Source of the DNA: Budorcas taxicolor
Taxonomy: Eukaryota; Chordata; Mammalia; Artiodactyla; Bovidae
Assembly (NCBI RefSeq): GCF_023091745.1
Contig: NC_068915.1
Coordinates: 32,356,001-32,420,000, forward strand
Length of the DNA: 64,000 nucleotides
Direction of reading: 5' to 3'
The notes below the pieces were generated by a model that made no database searches, was not told where the DNA came from, and worked only from the letters and a program-made list of their open reading frames with translations. This document shows positions 33,731 to 45,125 of the stretch, one piece after another. Numbering within the stretch: the first letter of the stretch is position 1; each line of letters begins with the position of its first letter. The position numbers and the translations under genes were made by a program.

Positions 33731-35526
33731 TGTTAGAGACTGAACTGTCAAGAGAACTCCAGCCTGCTGCTTCCTCTACCATCTTTCATCAACCTAGAAA
33801 AAGTAACAACTAAACAAAATACTCGGACATGCAAAGCTCTGTTGTTATGCTCTTGCTCTATTAGGCACATAGCTCTGTGGAAAGAAACTCCAGAAATTAG
33901 GTACCTTGAGCTGGGAAAAAGAGAAAACTTGCTTTCAAAGTCTCCTATGTGAGATTTCAGAGCAATCCAGATTCAGATTGTGCAGCCAGGGTTTTTCTCT
34001 TCACCTCTACTCAGGAGATATTAGACCTCCAGCATCTATCAGGGAAATAGCACTAGATACCAGCTAGTAACAGTGATAATGATAAGGGCAAAAAAAAAAA
34101 GTCATCATAATAGCACCAAAGTTTTATATTGCTCTTCACAATGATCATACATGCATGTATTTACTTTAAATACAGCAAAGGACTGAAAACATGAAAATTT
34201 TAAAATGGGACGTAGTAACCCAGAATTACTAACTCCTATGGATTTTAACCTCCAAATAATAGTGGGTGAATTATTTACAATTTAAAGATTCTCTGATCAA
34301 ATGCAGATTTTTTTCTTGGTAATCCTTAGATACAGGTGTATTAGTGTGGTAAAGGTTCTCAGATGCCTCACTTTAAATTAAATGGTTCTTTTTTATTTAA
34401 CAAGGCATTTCTCTAATTTAAGACTCTTATTACAGTTCCAGGCATTTGAGATAAGAAGATGTGAGAGACACAGATTATTCAATATTCCCTCATTTCTAAG
34501 TGATTTATTACTAATGTTTCTTTAATAAAAAAATTTTACCAAAATAATTTACAATGATGTATTGTTTAATATTTTTTTTGCTGTCTAAGACCCTTATCAT
34601 ATGCTTTCTGTACAAAATGAATTATCTCAAATTTTGAATAAAATATTTTTTATTCACCATATGCATAAGCCACACCTGGCTAAATGGTATTTTTGTCTGT
34701 GTTGCTTGATATTTAGCACTATAATCAAACCATACTGCAGTGTTCACGGTTTCTGATGAGCCCTAAATGAGGCTCCATCAATCTGGCAGACTATTTCAAG
34801 AGGAGAACTAAAGATGAAAAATCTCACCTTGCTTCTAAAATAGAACTCTATCCTTCCAAATATATCATAAGTAGATCATTTAAGTACGAATAGTTGAATT
34901 TGAGCACTTACTTAGAGGCATCCCCTGCCTCCGCAGACATTAATCCTTAATAAATAATATGTCCCCTAAGACTATTTCCAGGTCAGAAATAAAAGTTGAA
35001 AATATAATAGACGTGTGGACATTTTAAAAGGCTAGTATATAAAATATAAATAATACTAGTAATACTAATGCCTGTTTTCAAAAACTGTATGTGAAACTGA
35101 TTATTAACACACTATTTTGTCACGTAACTTAAATCACTGCTCCAATTTTATTTTTAAACAATATTTTAAAAGTACTTTAAAAAGGTGATTGCTTATGATC
35201 CTACACCTTTTAACATATCACATTGAATCTTTTATGTCACAAAACATTTCAACAATCATGAATTCTGTCACTCCATCTCACTATTTGAGATGGCAAGTTT
35301 GTCCCCATCATGCTTTTCCCATTTAAAAACAAAACATCACAGAAAGAAGTGTTATTTGCATAACAATTATAACAAATATCTAATAGGTATTTCAGACTGC
35401 TTAAGCAGTCAACCTTTTATTCTTATAATCAAGATCTTATTCTATTATCAATTTACAGGGATAGAATCAGAAATGCAGAAAGTGCTTCAGTTGGCAACAT
35501 GGAAGGCCTCTAAATTCTCCTGTCCA

Positions 35527-35837
35527 CGTCCATGTGCTTAGTCATTCAGCCATGTTCAACTCTACGATCCCAGGCTCCTTAGTCCATGGCAATTCTACAG
35601 GCAAGAATACTAGAGTGGGTTGCTATGCCTACCTCCAAGGGATATTCCAACCTAGGGTTTGAACCCAGGTCTCCCACATTGCAGGTGGATTCTTTACTGT
35701 CTGAGCCACAGAGAAGCCCAAGAATACTGGAGTGGGTACCCTACCCCTTCTCCAGGGGTACTTCCTGACCCAGTAATCAAACCATCGTCTCCTGCCTTGC
35801 AGGCAGATTCTTTACAAGCTGAGCTAACCAGAAAGCA
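35527..35837 (-). mobile_element. Composite Bov-tA with two tRNA-like heads
   Basis: Same architecture as 29228-29514: a Bov-tA (35527-35716, head end near CACAGAGAAGCCC) joined to a second head (35717-35837, end GCTAACCAGAAAGC). The left part carries the TTAGTCATTCAGCCATGTTC 3' SINE end. Confidence 0.85.
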
Positions 35838-35844
35838 AGAAGAA

Positions 35845-36130
35845 TAACTCCCTCTGAAAGAAATCCAGAAGCTTGGCTGAGTGATATCCTGCATATCTGG
35901 CTACTGAGGGAAAAAACCCAAATCAAAAGGGAGGAGGAGCGGCTGAGATACAATCTTACCATAAATCCAGCCCTGGCACAAGAAACAATTAAGAAGGCAC
36001 TCAGACTAATACCTTCTCCCCAAGCAGTGAAGGGCTCGGACCTAAGTTCTAGTACTCCAACTTTTAAGTCTTCCACCTGAGAGACAAAACCCCAGACACC
36101 TAACTCTCAAAGCCAACAGGGCTTGCATCC
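35845..36130 (+). mobile_element. Possible L1 5' untranslated region fragment
   Basis: Blocks such as GGCACTCAGACTAATACC, CAAGCAGTGAAGGGCTCGG and ACCCCAGACACCTAACTC resemble the 5' region of older mammalian L1M elements. The match is from memory and uncertain. Related sequence seems to resume after the BovB at 37504. Confidence 0.45.
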
Positions 36131-36185
36131 ATTTATAATATTATAGTAAATATATAAACACACACACATACAGACACATATATAG

Positions 36186-37503
36186 CTCAGTTTTCATTCC
36201 AATCCCAAAGAAAGGCAATGCCAAAGAATGTTCAAAGTACTGCATAAATGTACTCATTCCACACGCTAGCAGATTAATGCTCAAACTCCAAGCCAGGCTT
36301 CAACAGTATGTGAACCATGAACTTCCAGATGTTCAAGCTGCATTTAAAAAATGGAGATGAACCAGAGATCAAGTTGCCAACATCTGTCAGATCATGGAAA
36401 AAGCAAGAGAGTTGCAGAAAAATGTCTACTTCTGCTTTATTGACCATGCCAAAGCCCTTTATTGTGTGGATCACAATAAACTGTGGAAAATTTTGAAAGA
36501 GATGGGAATACCAGACCACCTGACTTGCCTCCTGAGAAATCTGAAGAAGCAACAGTTAGAATTGCACATGAAACAACAGACTGGTTCCAAATTGGGAAAG
36601 GAGTACATCAATGCTGTATATTGTCACCCTGCTTATTTAACTTATATGCAGAGTACATCATGTGAAATGCCAGTCTGGATGAAGCACAAGCTGGAATCAA
36701 GATTTCTGGGAGAAATATCAATAATCTCAGATATACAGATGATACCACCCTTTTGGCAGAAAGGGAATAAGAACTAAAAGAGCCTCTTGATGAATGGGAA
36801 AGAGAGGAGTGAAAAAGTTGGCTTAAAACTCAACATGCAGAAAACTAAGATCATGGCATCTGGTCCCATCACTGAATGGCAAACAGATGTGGAAACAATG
36901 GAAACAGTGACAGACTTTATTTTCTTGGGCTCCAAAATCACTGCAGAGGGTGACTGAAGCCATGAAATTAAAAGATGCTTGCTCCTTGGAAGAAAAGCTA
37001 TGACCATCTAGACAGCATATTAAAAAGGAGAGGCATTACTTTGCTGACAAAGGTTCATCTAGTCAAAGCTATGGTTTTTCCAGTAGTCATGTATGGATGT
37101 GAGAGTTGGACCATAAAGAAGGCTGAATGCCAAAGAATTGATGCTTTTGAAATACTGTGCTGGAGAAGACTCTTGAGGGTCTCTTGGAGAGCAAGGGGAT
37201 CAACCCAATCAATCCTAAAGGAAATAAACCCTGAATATTCATTGGAAGCACTGATGCTGAAGCTGAAGCATCAATACTCTGGTCACCTGATGCGAAAAGC
37301 CAACTCATTGGAGAAACTCTGATGCTGGGAATGATTTAGGGCAAGAGGAGAAGGGGGTAACAGAGGATGACATGGTTGGATGGCACTGCTGACTCAATGG
37401 ACATTAGTTTGAGCAAACTCCAGGAGATAGTGAAGGACAGGGAAGCCTGGAATGATGCAGTCCATGGTGTTGTAAAGAGTCAGACATGACTTAGTGACTG
37501 AAC
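36186..37503 (+). mobile_element. BovB LINE
   Basis: A 5'-truncated BovB from the RT domain (CAGTTTTCATTCCAATCCC at 36187) to GTGACTGAACAC. A short deletion near 36540 removes the LYAGQ-type codons. The active-site box reads YTDD instead of YADD at 36732-36743, and the frame is broken on both sides of it. The copy seems to split an older L1-like sequence. Confidence 0.95.
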
Positions 37504-37845
37504 ACAAGAGGTTCACTACTCTCCAGAGACCAAGGAGGTTGACAAGTGTTATCTTTGTAATCCCTGCCTGCTACACCCCAGGCCATTGGTGTCTCCCTGG
37601 AAAGAGCTTAGCCACTCACCTGGTGCTTTGGCTTTTGCACCTATTTTGCTTGAGGCACCTCTCCCCCTGTAAAAAGGTTATTTGCACGTCTCAAGAAATG
37701 GGGCCTGAGGGTCAGGTTTCTAATTTAAGGTACTTCTAAGAGCTGATTACAATCCTCTCCAAAGACTAGGAAGGCAGGCAAACATCATTTTCCTTCTCTT
37801 CCTCTGTCACCTAAAGGAAAACGAATTACTATCTCAAAAAAATAC
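37504..37845 (+). mobile_element. Possible L1 5' region, continued
   Basis: TTATTTGCACGTCTCAAGAA near 37679 and TTTTCCTTCTCTTCCTCTG near 37789 are consistent with the rest of an old L1 5' untranslated region. The assignment is weak; the GC content is higher than in the flanks. Confidence 0.35.
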
Positions 37846-38605
37846 CTACACCCCCAGTGTTTACTAAAGCATTATGTACAATAGCCAAGGCATGGAAACA
37901 ATCTAACTATCCATTGCAGGATAAATGTATAAAGACAATGTGGAACATTATTCAGTCACTAAGAAAAGGAAATCTTGCCATCTGAGGCTGCACTAAGTTT
38001 GAGGGCATTCTGCTAAGTGAAATAAGTCAAACAGAGAAAAATAAAACATTGTATTATCTCACTTATAAGTGGAATTTTAAAAAAATCAAACTTAGAACCG
38101 TTTGGCAATTGCCAGTAGCTCAGTGGTAAAGGATCTGCCTGCACTGCAGGAGACACAGGAGAAATGGGTTCGATCCCTGCGTCAGGAAGATCCTCTGGAG
38201 AAGGAAATGGAACTCACTCCCGTATTGTTGCCTGGGAAGTCCCAAGCACAGAGGAGACTGATGGGCTATACTACATGTGGTTGCAAAGAGTCAGATATGA
38301 CTGAGTGAGTAAACAACAACAACAAAGAGGGAGTGAAATGGGTGAGGGTGACCAAAAGGTATAAACCTCCATTTATAAGATACATAAGTTCTGGGGATGT
38401 AACATACAGCAAGGTGACTACAGTAATCAATACCAAACTCCTCCTCAGGAGAAATTAAGTGTAACTATGTATGGGGATGAATGCTAACTAGACCTGTTAT
38501 GGTGAACATTTGTAATATACACAAATATCAAATCATTATGTTGTATACCAGAAACTAATACACTATTATATGTTAATTAATCATCAATAAAAATGATTAA
38601 AATAA
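37846..38605 (+). mobile_element. L1 LINE ORF2 end and 3' UTR
   Basis: ORF2 C-terminal sequence begins near CCAGTGTTTACTAAAGCATTATG and includes 'caatagccaaggcatggaaa' (37880) and CTGCTAAGTGAAATAAGTC (38011). The 3' UTR contains 'aaatcattatgttgtatacc' near 38530 and ends in an A-rich tail near 38605. A Bov-tA at 38102-38325 splits it. All frames are broken. Confidence 0.88.
38102..38325 (+). mobile_element. Bov-tA SINE nested in L1
   Basis: The head contains GGGTTCGATCCCTG at 38167, a near-perfect pol III B box. The body is GGAAATGGAACTCACTCC and the tail ends CAACAACAACAA. A 12-base extra segment in the head (GGAGAAATGG region) distinguishes it. Confidence 0.92.
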
Positions 38606-38820
38606 TTTTTAAAACCAATACTGTATTTTATTTTCTAAAGTTGCTAAGGGAGTAGATCTTAAAAATTTTAATCACAAGAAAAATCTATGAGAGGTGATAG
38701 ATGTTGACTGAATTCATTTTGTTAATCAGTTTACAATATATACATATATCAAATCAAAGCATTGCATACCTACAACCAATCCAATGTTATATGTCAATTA
38801 TATCTCAGTGAAATAGGAAG
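38606..38820 (+). mobile_element. Second L1 3' tail, tandem
   Basis: A second copy of L1 3' UTR sequence: CTAAAGTTGCTAAGGGAGTAG, then CCAATGTTATATGTCAATTATATCTCAGTGAAA. It repeats consensus positions already present before 38605, so two L1 3' ends lie head to tail. Confidence 0.8.
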
Positions 38821-39939
38821 GGAAAGAAATGAGAAATAAATAATTCACACTTCGACCTATGCTGTCACAGAAATTAACTACTAGTTCAGATAAAATTTTT
38901 TTCAGTTTTATATGTTGCACTAATTTTCCCTATACATGGGAACTTTCAGAGCCTTCCAGTATCTCAGTGTATAATTTTATTGACAAATAGATAGCTTCTA
39001 GATTTGAAAGTGAAAACTAAAAGGAATAGAGGCATTATCAAGAGAGGACCATGATACCATTAAAGAAAAGGACCTAGGAAAACCATAATTTGCTTATTGT
39101 TTAGTAGCACACAGGAAGAGAATCCTGAGGATTATTTCATCATAATGGTGACTGAGTAAGTGAGTGAGTTTTCACTATTGAAAAAAAAAAAGAAAGGAAA
39201 GAAGGGAATAAATTAGGGGGCAACTTAAAGATCATCATGGCTTAAGAAGTCTAAACAGACATATTAATAACCTAAAATACATTTTTATTAACTGTTAACT
39301 TTAGAAGTGAATTTTAAATAACTGAAATTGCAAATGTATTTTTCATAAGATATAGTTAAATGACAAAATTTCAAAATCCAGCTGCCTTAAGCTGCATCAA
39401 TACAGAAAATCAGATAATTATATTCACTCATTATTCATCCTTTGTGATAATAACAGAGGAAATTAGGATGTAGTATTTGTAACTGAAACTAGTCAGGTTG
39501 TTAGAGGAAGTTACTCGAGAAAATTATTATTATCTGGAATGTTCATGGTTTAAATTGTTTCCTGAAGATACTTAAAGTGAAACAGATTAAGCATGTGCAT
39601 CGCCATCATAGGAAGGCAAATCTAAGCACCTTAAAGAGCAGTTAAGAGGTAACAAGTCCAAGAGGTCTTTAATGGTATTATAAGCAAGCAAGATTCTATG
39701 GGGCCTTCCTGGGAAAGACCACTCCCCCCAACCAATGTGTCCCACACCTGCTTTTTGTTTGTAAGAGAATTTTAACCACCTAAGCCTTCATCAATTCTAA
39801 AGATTAATTATAGAGATGAGAAAATGCAGAAGCAAAGGAAAACAATCAAACAAGAGAAAATAGTAGTTTATCCATTAAACAGAATCAAAGACATTTAGTT
39901 TCTCCTCAAGGGCTATAGATAATATTTTGAGTCATATCC
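38821..39939. other. Unassigned sequence
   Basis: No recognisable element or gene. An A12 run lies near 39181. Confidence 0.5.
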
Positions 39940-40364
39940 TTTGAGCCATAGTGAAGATACTTAAACTCCCACCATGTGGAAGATGTCAGCTGTATGCTGA
40001 CCTCAAGTATGACAACCCCAGACTGGCTGGAGCCAGAGGACTAGCTGACCAGAGATTTATGTCTCAGATAACATTCCAATCATACAAGAGACAAGAAGGC
40101 TATTTGAAACTGCATGATGGAGGCAATCACCTTGGAAAACAGAAGTTTACCCCCCTCACACACACAGCCCTTTCTTCTTTTCCCTATATTATCTCCTAGC
40201 AAAAACTGGGAAGTGGGGGGATTGGTTCTTTGGTACATGAATTCACTGTCTCCCCATAACTGTTGGCTTCCTCAGTAAAACTATATTTCCTTTTACCCAA
40301 CATGAGTCTCTCACTTTTGGATCCTTGAACAAAAAGCAGTCAGTCAAACCTGAGTTCAGTAACA
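39940..40364 (+). mobile_element. Possible solo LTR, ERV class I-like
   Basis: The right part resembles the R/U5 end of an LTR: CCTATATTATCTCC, a CAGTAAAACTATATTTCC polyadenylation-like region, ATGAGTCTCTCAC, and a terminal TGAGTTCAGTAACA. The middle (CTGGCTGGAGCCAGAGG, near 40023) also recalls gamma-retroviral-type LTRs. I could not fix the left end or a TSD, so the class is tentative. Confidence 0.5.
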
Positions 40365-41639
40365 CTATTGCAAATGTTCCACGTTTTGCTTTTATCCTGA
40401 TCTATCCACTTAATCCTGAGTTGCTTTGGGAAGGCAGCAGTATCACAGAATGGGGGTAATCAACAGCTTAGGGATCTGGCCTGACCTGAGATCCTGATTC
40501 ACTGACTACAGTCTGGAATTATGAGTTCTTCAAGCAATTTCTGGACCAGTAGACTAAATATAAAAAATTTTAAAGATCAGCCTTTGGATTTTCTTACATG
40601 CAAAACTGTTTTAAAGGTTTATTTAAACATAAAGGATATAAAATTTTATTTTATTATTACACTTAAGCTAAGTTTCCTGAAGGTTTCCTATTTGGATTTC
40701 TTAGTTCTCTGTGTTGTGAGATTCAGACGTAATGGCTGAATGGTCAGTCATATGTTTCACTCTCTGTAAAAGTGGATTTCAGGACTGACCCATGTGAAAA
40801 AGATTGGCACTGAGAAACAGGCACAATGATTACTTCATTCTTCTTTCATATTGAATCTATATATTTAGATATAATTGAAGGCTTTTTTAAATTTTTATGA
40901 CTGAGGTTTTAAAATTAACAATTAAGTGGTTGATCTGACAATGATTGAAGCTTTCTTTGTGCCAAATACAGAGTCAGACTCCGGGAATACATACAGAGTC
41001 AGACTCCAGGAATACCATTGTAAATAAGACTGATATTGTTCCTTGTCCTTAAAAGCTAGCATATAATAGGTTCCTGGCAGGAGATAACACTTCCAACATA
41101 AAAGAAGCTTTGAAAATCTCTGGGTTCAACTGCATGAGCAGGCACCACACTAGCCTACCTGTCTGTACACTGAAAAAGTTGCGTAACACCTTGAAGACCC
41201 AGTGAGTACTGAGCTGTGAGCATGCGGGCAGAGAAATTAGGTAAAATCATAACTATAAGGAGACAGGAATAAGGACACAACTTCATGAAAATGATCCAGC
41301 TTAGATTCCAAAGCTTTACGATTAGGGAGAATATTCTAGGATCTCCAGGATCCTAGAGAGTGAGGTAGTACATGTTAGCAACTATGGATTAATGTTTATG
41401 TGGAGAAATGAACAGGAAGAAATGGTCAGGCTTTCTATTACCATCAACACTCAGAGGATCTCTACTGAGTATAGCTGCATTTCTCCTCCTTATAATGGTG
41501 CAGCCAATTTTTAATATGCACATTTAACAGTTATAGTTGAGGTTTGTCCCACTATTTTTCATGGCAGAAAACAAAACAGAGAACAGTCTGAACTCTGCCT
41601 TTTCACTTAGTCTGTAGGATGCTATGGACCAAATAAAAT
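40365..41639. other. Unassigned, possibly L2-containing
   Basis: Mostly unrecognised. The part at about 40950-41065 (CTTTGTGCCAAATACAGAG, then AAATAAGACTGATATTGTTCC) could be an L2 tail read in reverse. It contains the 25-bp tandem duplication listed separately. Confidence 0.45.
40966..41015 (+). repeat. 25-bp tandem duplication
   Basis: Two adjacent 25-bp units, both starting ATACAGAGTCAGACTCC and ending GGAATAC, differing by one base (G/A). Confidence 0.95.
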
Positions 41640-41790
41640 CAGTAATAATTATTAGGAGTAAGATTTATTATGAGTTTACACTATGCTAGGCATGGTGTTA
41701 TTTACTTTATTGCATCTTTTTCCCTTAATTCTCAGTACTATGAAAAAGTACTGCTATGGATGCAATTTTATTTGTGCCAAGTAACCACAA
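41640..41790 (+). mobile_element. Possible MIR SINE
   Basis: ACACTATGCTAGGCATGGTG, then AATTCTCAGTACTATGAAAAAGTAC follow MIR order (tactatgtgccaggcac, then aatcctcacaacaaccctat). The core is weak. Confidence 0.5.
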
Positions 41791-41871
41791 AATGGGTCAT
41801 GTCAGTAATCATTTTCTTCCATGTTTAGAAAGTCAAGATATCAAAGCTGTACATTATTTACTTAAATGTAT

Positions 41872-41879
41872 GTGTGTGT

Positions 41880-41911
<32 letters not shown>
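41872..41911 (+). repeat. (GT)n(AT)n compound microsatellite
   Basis: GT units pass directly into TA units. This is a typical unstable compound dinucleotide repeat. Confidence 0.95.
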
Positions 41912-42354
41912 AAGATAATATTTTTTACAATTTTGAAATTAAAATTGTCATATTTTATAGCCTTCCTTTCAGTCTGTCCATATATATTTACATTAAACAA
42001 AACTGCAAATAGAATGTACACACAGACAGTTCCATATCATTTTCATAATCTGATGTCCAAATAAGATAAAGCCTTAGAAAAGTGGAAAAACATTACACTA
42101 ATCAAGGGTAATTAATTTAATATAATGCCATTTCCCCCAGAACTTGGTGAAAAGCACCAAATAACATTAAGTATACCAACAGAATTAGGATAGCCCCACA
42201 GGCTTATAATAATGGGATTTTGCCTGATATGAGCTCATCCTCATTTGAACCTTTAGTAGCACATTCTCCTATCCCTCTATGACAGTTGATCTATGTTATC
42301 TTCTGCTTTACTTGTATGTGTGTCATCTCTCTAATTAGACTAAAAAAAGTTGAA
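41912..42354. other. Unassigned sequence
   Basis: Nothing recognisable. Confidence 0.5.
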
Positions 42355-42560
42355 AGTGTTAATCACTTAGTCATCTCTGACTCCTTGAGACCCCATGGAC
42401 TATAACCCACCAGACTCCTCTGTCCACAGGATTCTCCAGGCAAGAATACTGGAGTGAGTTGCCATTCTCTTCTCCAGGGGATCTTCCCAACCAAGGGATT
42501 GAATCCAGGTTTCCCAAATTGCTGTCAGATTCTTGACATCAGAGTCACCAAGGAAGCCCT
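42355..42560 (-). mobile_element. Bov-tA SINE
   Basis: A full-length minus-strand copy with the ACTGGAGTGAGTTGCCATTC block near 42448 and the head end GAGTCACCAAGGAAGCCC. Confidence 0.93.
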
Positions 42561-43045
42561 AGGCTACAAAGTTGAGTTTATTTTTATTTATTTTTAATTT
42601 TAATTTATATATTTTAATCAGAGGCTAATTACTTTACAATATTGTATTGGTTTTGCCATACATCAACATGAATTCACCATGGGTGTACACATGTTCCCCA
42701 TCCTGAACCCCCCTCCCTCCCCATACCATCCCTCTGGGTCATGCCAGTGCACCAGCCCCAAGCATCCTGTATCATGGATCAAACCTGGACTGGTGATTCA
42801 TTTCATATATGATATTATACGTGTTTCAATGCCATTCTCCCAAATCATCCCACCCTCTCCCTCTCCCACAGAGTCCAAAAGACTGTTCTATTCAACTGTG
42901 TCTCTTTTGCTGTCTCACATACAGGGTTATCAATACCATCTTTCTAAATTCCATATATATGCGTTAGTATACTATATTGGTGTTTCTCTTTCTGGCTTAC
43001 TTCACTCTGTATAATCAGCTCCAGTGTCATCCACCTCATTAGATG

Positions 43046-43297
43046 TTATTCAAATGTATTCTTTTTAATGGCTGAGTAATACTCCATTGTGTATATGTAC
43101 CACCACTTTCTTATCCATTCATCTGCTGATGGACTTCTAGGTTGCTTCCATGTCCTGGCTATTATAAACAGCACTGTGACGAACATTGGGGTACACGTGT
43201 CTCTTTCAATTCTGGTTTCCTCGGTGTGTATGCCCAGCAGTGGGATTGCTGGGTCATAAGGCAGTCCTATTTCCAGTTTTTTAAGGAATCTCCACAC
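43046..43297 (-). pseudogene. L1 ORF2 C-terminal remnant
   Basis: An 83-codon open segment reading like the L1 ORF2 protein C-terminus (IGLPYDPAIPLLGIHTEET, then YIYTMEYYSAIKKN). It lacks the endonuclease and RT domains, which are not present in this truncated copy. The start shown is an internal methionine. Confidence 0.9.
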
Positions 43298-43473
43298 TGT
43301 TCTCCATAGTGGCTGTACTAGTTTGCATTCCCACCAACAGTGTAAGAGGGTTCCCTTTTCTCCACACCCTTTTCAGCATTTATTGCTTGTAGACTTTTGG
43401 ATTGCAGCCATTCTGACTGGCCTGAAATGGTACCTCATTGTGGTTTTGATTTGCATTTCTCTGATAATGAGTG

Positions 43474-43937
43474 AGGTCCATCTAGTCAAGGCTATGGTTT
43501 TTCCAGTGGTCATGTATGGATGTGAGAGTTGGACTGTGAAGAAGGCTGAATGCTGAAGAATTGATGCTTTTGAACTGTGGTGTTGGAGAAGACTCTTGAG
43601 AGTCCCTTGGAATGCAAGGAGATCCAACCAGTCCATTCTGAAGGAGATCAGCCCTGGGATTTCTTTGGAAGGAATGATGCTAAAATTGAAACTCCAGTAA
43701 TTTGGCCACCTCATGCGAAGAGTTGACTCATTGGAAAAGACTCTGATGCTGGGAGGGATTGGGGGCAGGAGGAGAAGGGGCCGACAGAGGATGAGATGGC
43801 TGGATGGCATCACTGACTCGATGGACGCGAGTCTGAGTGAACTCCAGGAGTTGGTGAGGGACAGGGAGGCCTGGTGTGTTGTGATTCATGGGGTCGCAAA
43901 GAGTCGGACATGACTGAGCGACTGAACTGAACTGAAC
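43474..43937 (+). mobile_element. BovB LINE 3' end nested in L1
   Basis: A 5'-truncated BovB, beginning at GGTCCATCTAGTCAAGGC and ending in CTGAACTGAACTGAAC, near consensus and young. A TGA at 43554-43556 replaces the CGA/CAA codon of sister copies. No clear TSD is visible; relative to the L1 consensus a few host bases appear lost at the junction. Confidence 0.95.
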
Positions 43938-44153
43938 AGAGCATCTTTTCGTGTGTTTGTTAGCCATCTTTATGTCTTCTTTGGAGAAATGTCTATTAGT
44001 TCTTCGGCCCATTTTTTGATTGGCTAATTTATTTTTCTGGAATTGAGCTGCAGGCGTTGCTTGTATATTTTTGTGATTAGTTGTTTGTCAGATGTTTCAT
44101 TTGCTATTATTTTCTCCCATTCTGAAGGCTGTCTTTTCACCTTGCTTATAGTT

Positions 44154-45116
44154 TTAAAAGTATCTCTTATATCATTATATCATATACAAATTAAGAATTT
44201 AATAAATATCAGTTAAAATGAATACATGAATATTAAAATAGAAAAACAACTGCAACTCTGTGAGATTTAATAATGTGCAGACATTATAAATGTGCCAGCT
44301 TTGCTTTGAGAACACAAACCCAGGAAATATTAGACAAACACCACATTCTATAGAAGTGGAAACATCCTAGAACTCATCTTAATAGTAGAGAATGTTTATT
44401 AAAGTTCAAGCCAGTGTCCAGGTATTCTCTCTTTTCCCTTACCCCTTGCCAGAGTGTGAACAAAAAATGGACACTAATATTACTTAAACAACAACGAAAC
44501 TAAGCTTACTGAAGTAAATGAAATGTACTGCAGAAATATAAGTAAATCATTCCAAAATACTTGCTTTTTTGGATTGTTCTAACTTACCATCACCATCCTT
44601 TGAGGAAGATTTGTGATGCAGATATTTGAAAGATGACTAAGTAAAACAATCTCTTAATACCAAACTAATAAAACCTTTTAATGGAAAATTAATGTCTTGC
44701 AGAAAAGGTAGGAAGAAAATTTTCTTTGTTAGAGTGACAATCCAGTTAAAATTGACTTGTGCAAGCAGGTATCTAACTGCTTCTTGACAACCTCTTCCCT
44801 GTAGAGGAATCTAACCCAGTTATGTCAATCAAGACTGCCATGCTATATCTATCTTTCTCCTCCATTCTCTAACTGTTAAGTCTTTACTTTGTACAATACA
44901 AATGAAGTATTTGTACTCAAACTATTGAACCATTTAGAAATATCGGGGGAGCATGAAGCACCAGATGGTTTTGTTTATTGTTCTCCAAGTCTATGAAATT
45001 CATCTGAAAAGAAGTCACTATATTAAGTGAAGCATTACAAGCTTAAGGAGAACAAAATATAGAATGCTCTTCCAATCTTGAAATCTTAAGTCATCCTCCA
45101 AATTATGAGGTATCTA
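44154..45116. other. Unassigned sequence
   Basis: No recognisable element or gene. Confidence 0.5.
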
Positions 45117-45125
45117 AGGATGTCC

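Larger units (their letters stand above)
30046..35526. other. Long stretch without young repeats
   Basis: About 5.5 kb with no BovB, Bov-tA, Bov-A, CHR or young L1 copy. Only weak L2-like pieces (30640-30725, 33233-33730), an A16 run (32626-32641) and a perfect hairpin (33211-33233) stand out. No persuasive coding frame is present. Confidence 0.65.
42577..44153 (-). mobile_element. L1 LINE 3' part, split by BovB
   Basis: Minus-strand L1 with a T-rich start (reverse of the A tail), a 3' UTR with GTGTACACATGTTCCCCATCC, and ORF2 C-terminal sequence. It is closer to consensus than the other L1 copies. It is interrupted by a plus-strand BovB (43474-43937) and resumes at AGAGCATCTTTTCGTGTG. The 5' end is truncated near 44153 at TATAGTTTTAAAAG. 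Confidence 0.93.

Noticed and set aside
38150..38190. tRNA gene, from a near-perfect pol III B box
   Set aside because: The box belongs to the tRNA-derived head of a Bov-tA SINE; there is no cloverleaf and no acceptor stem.
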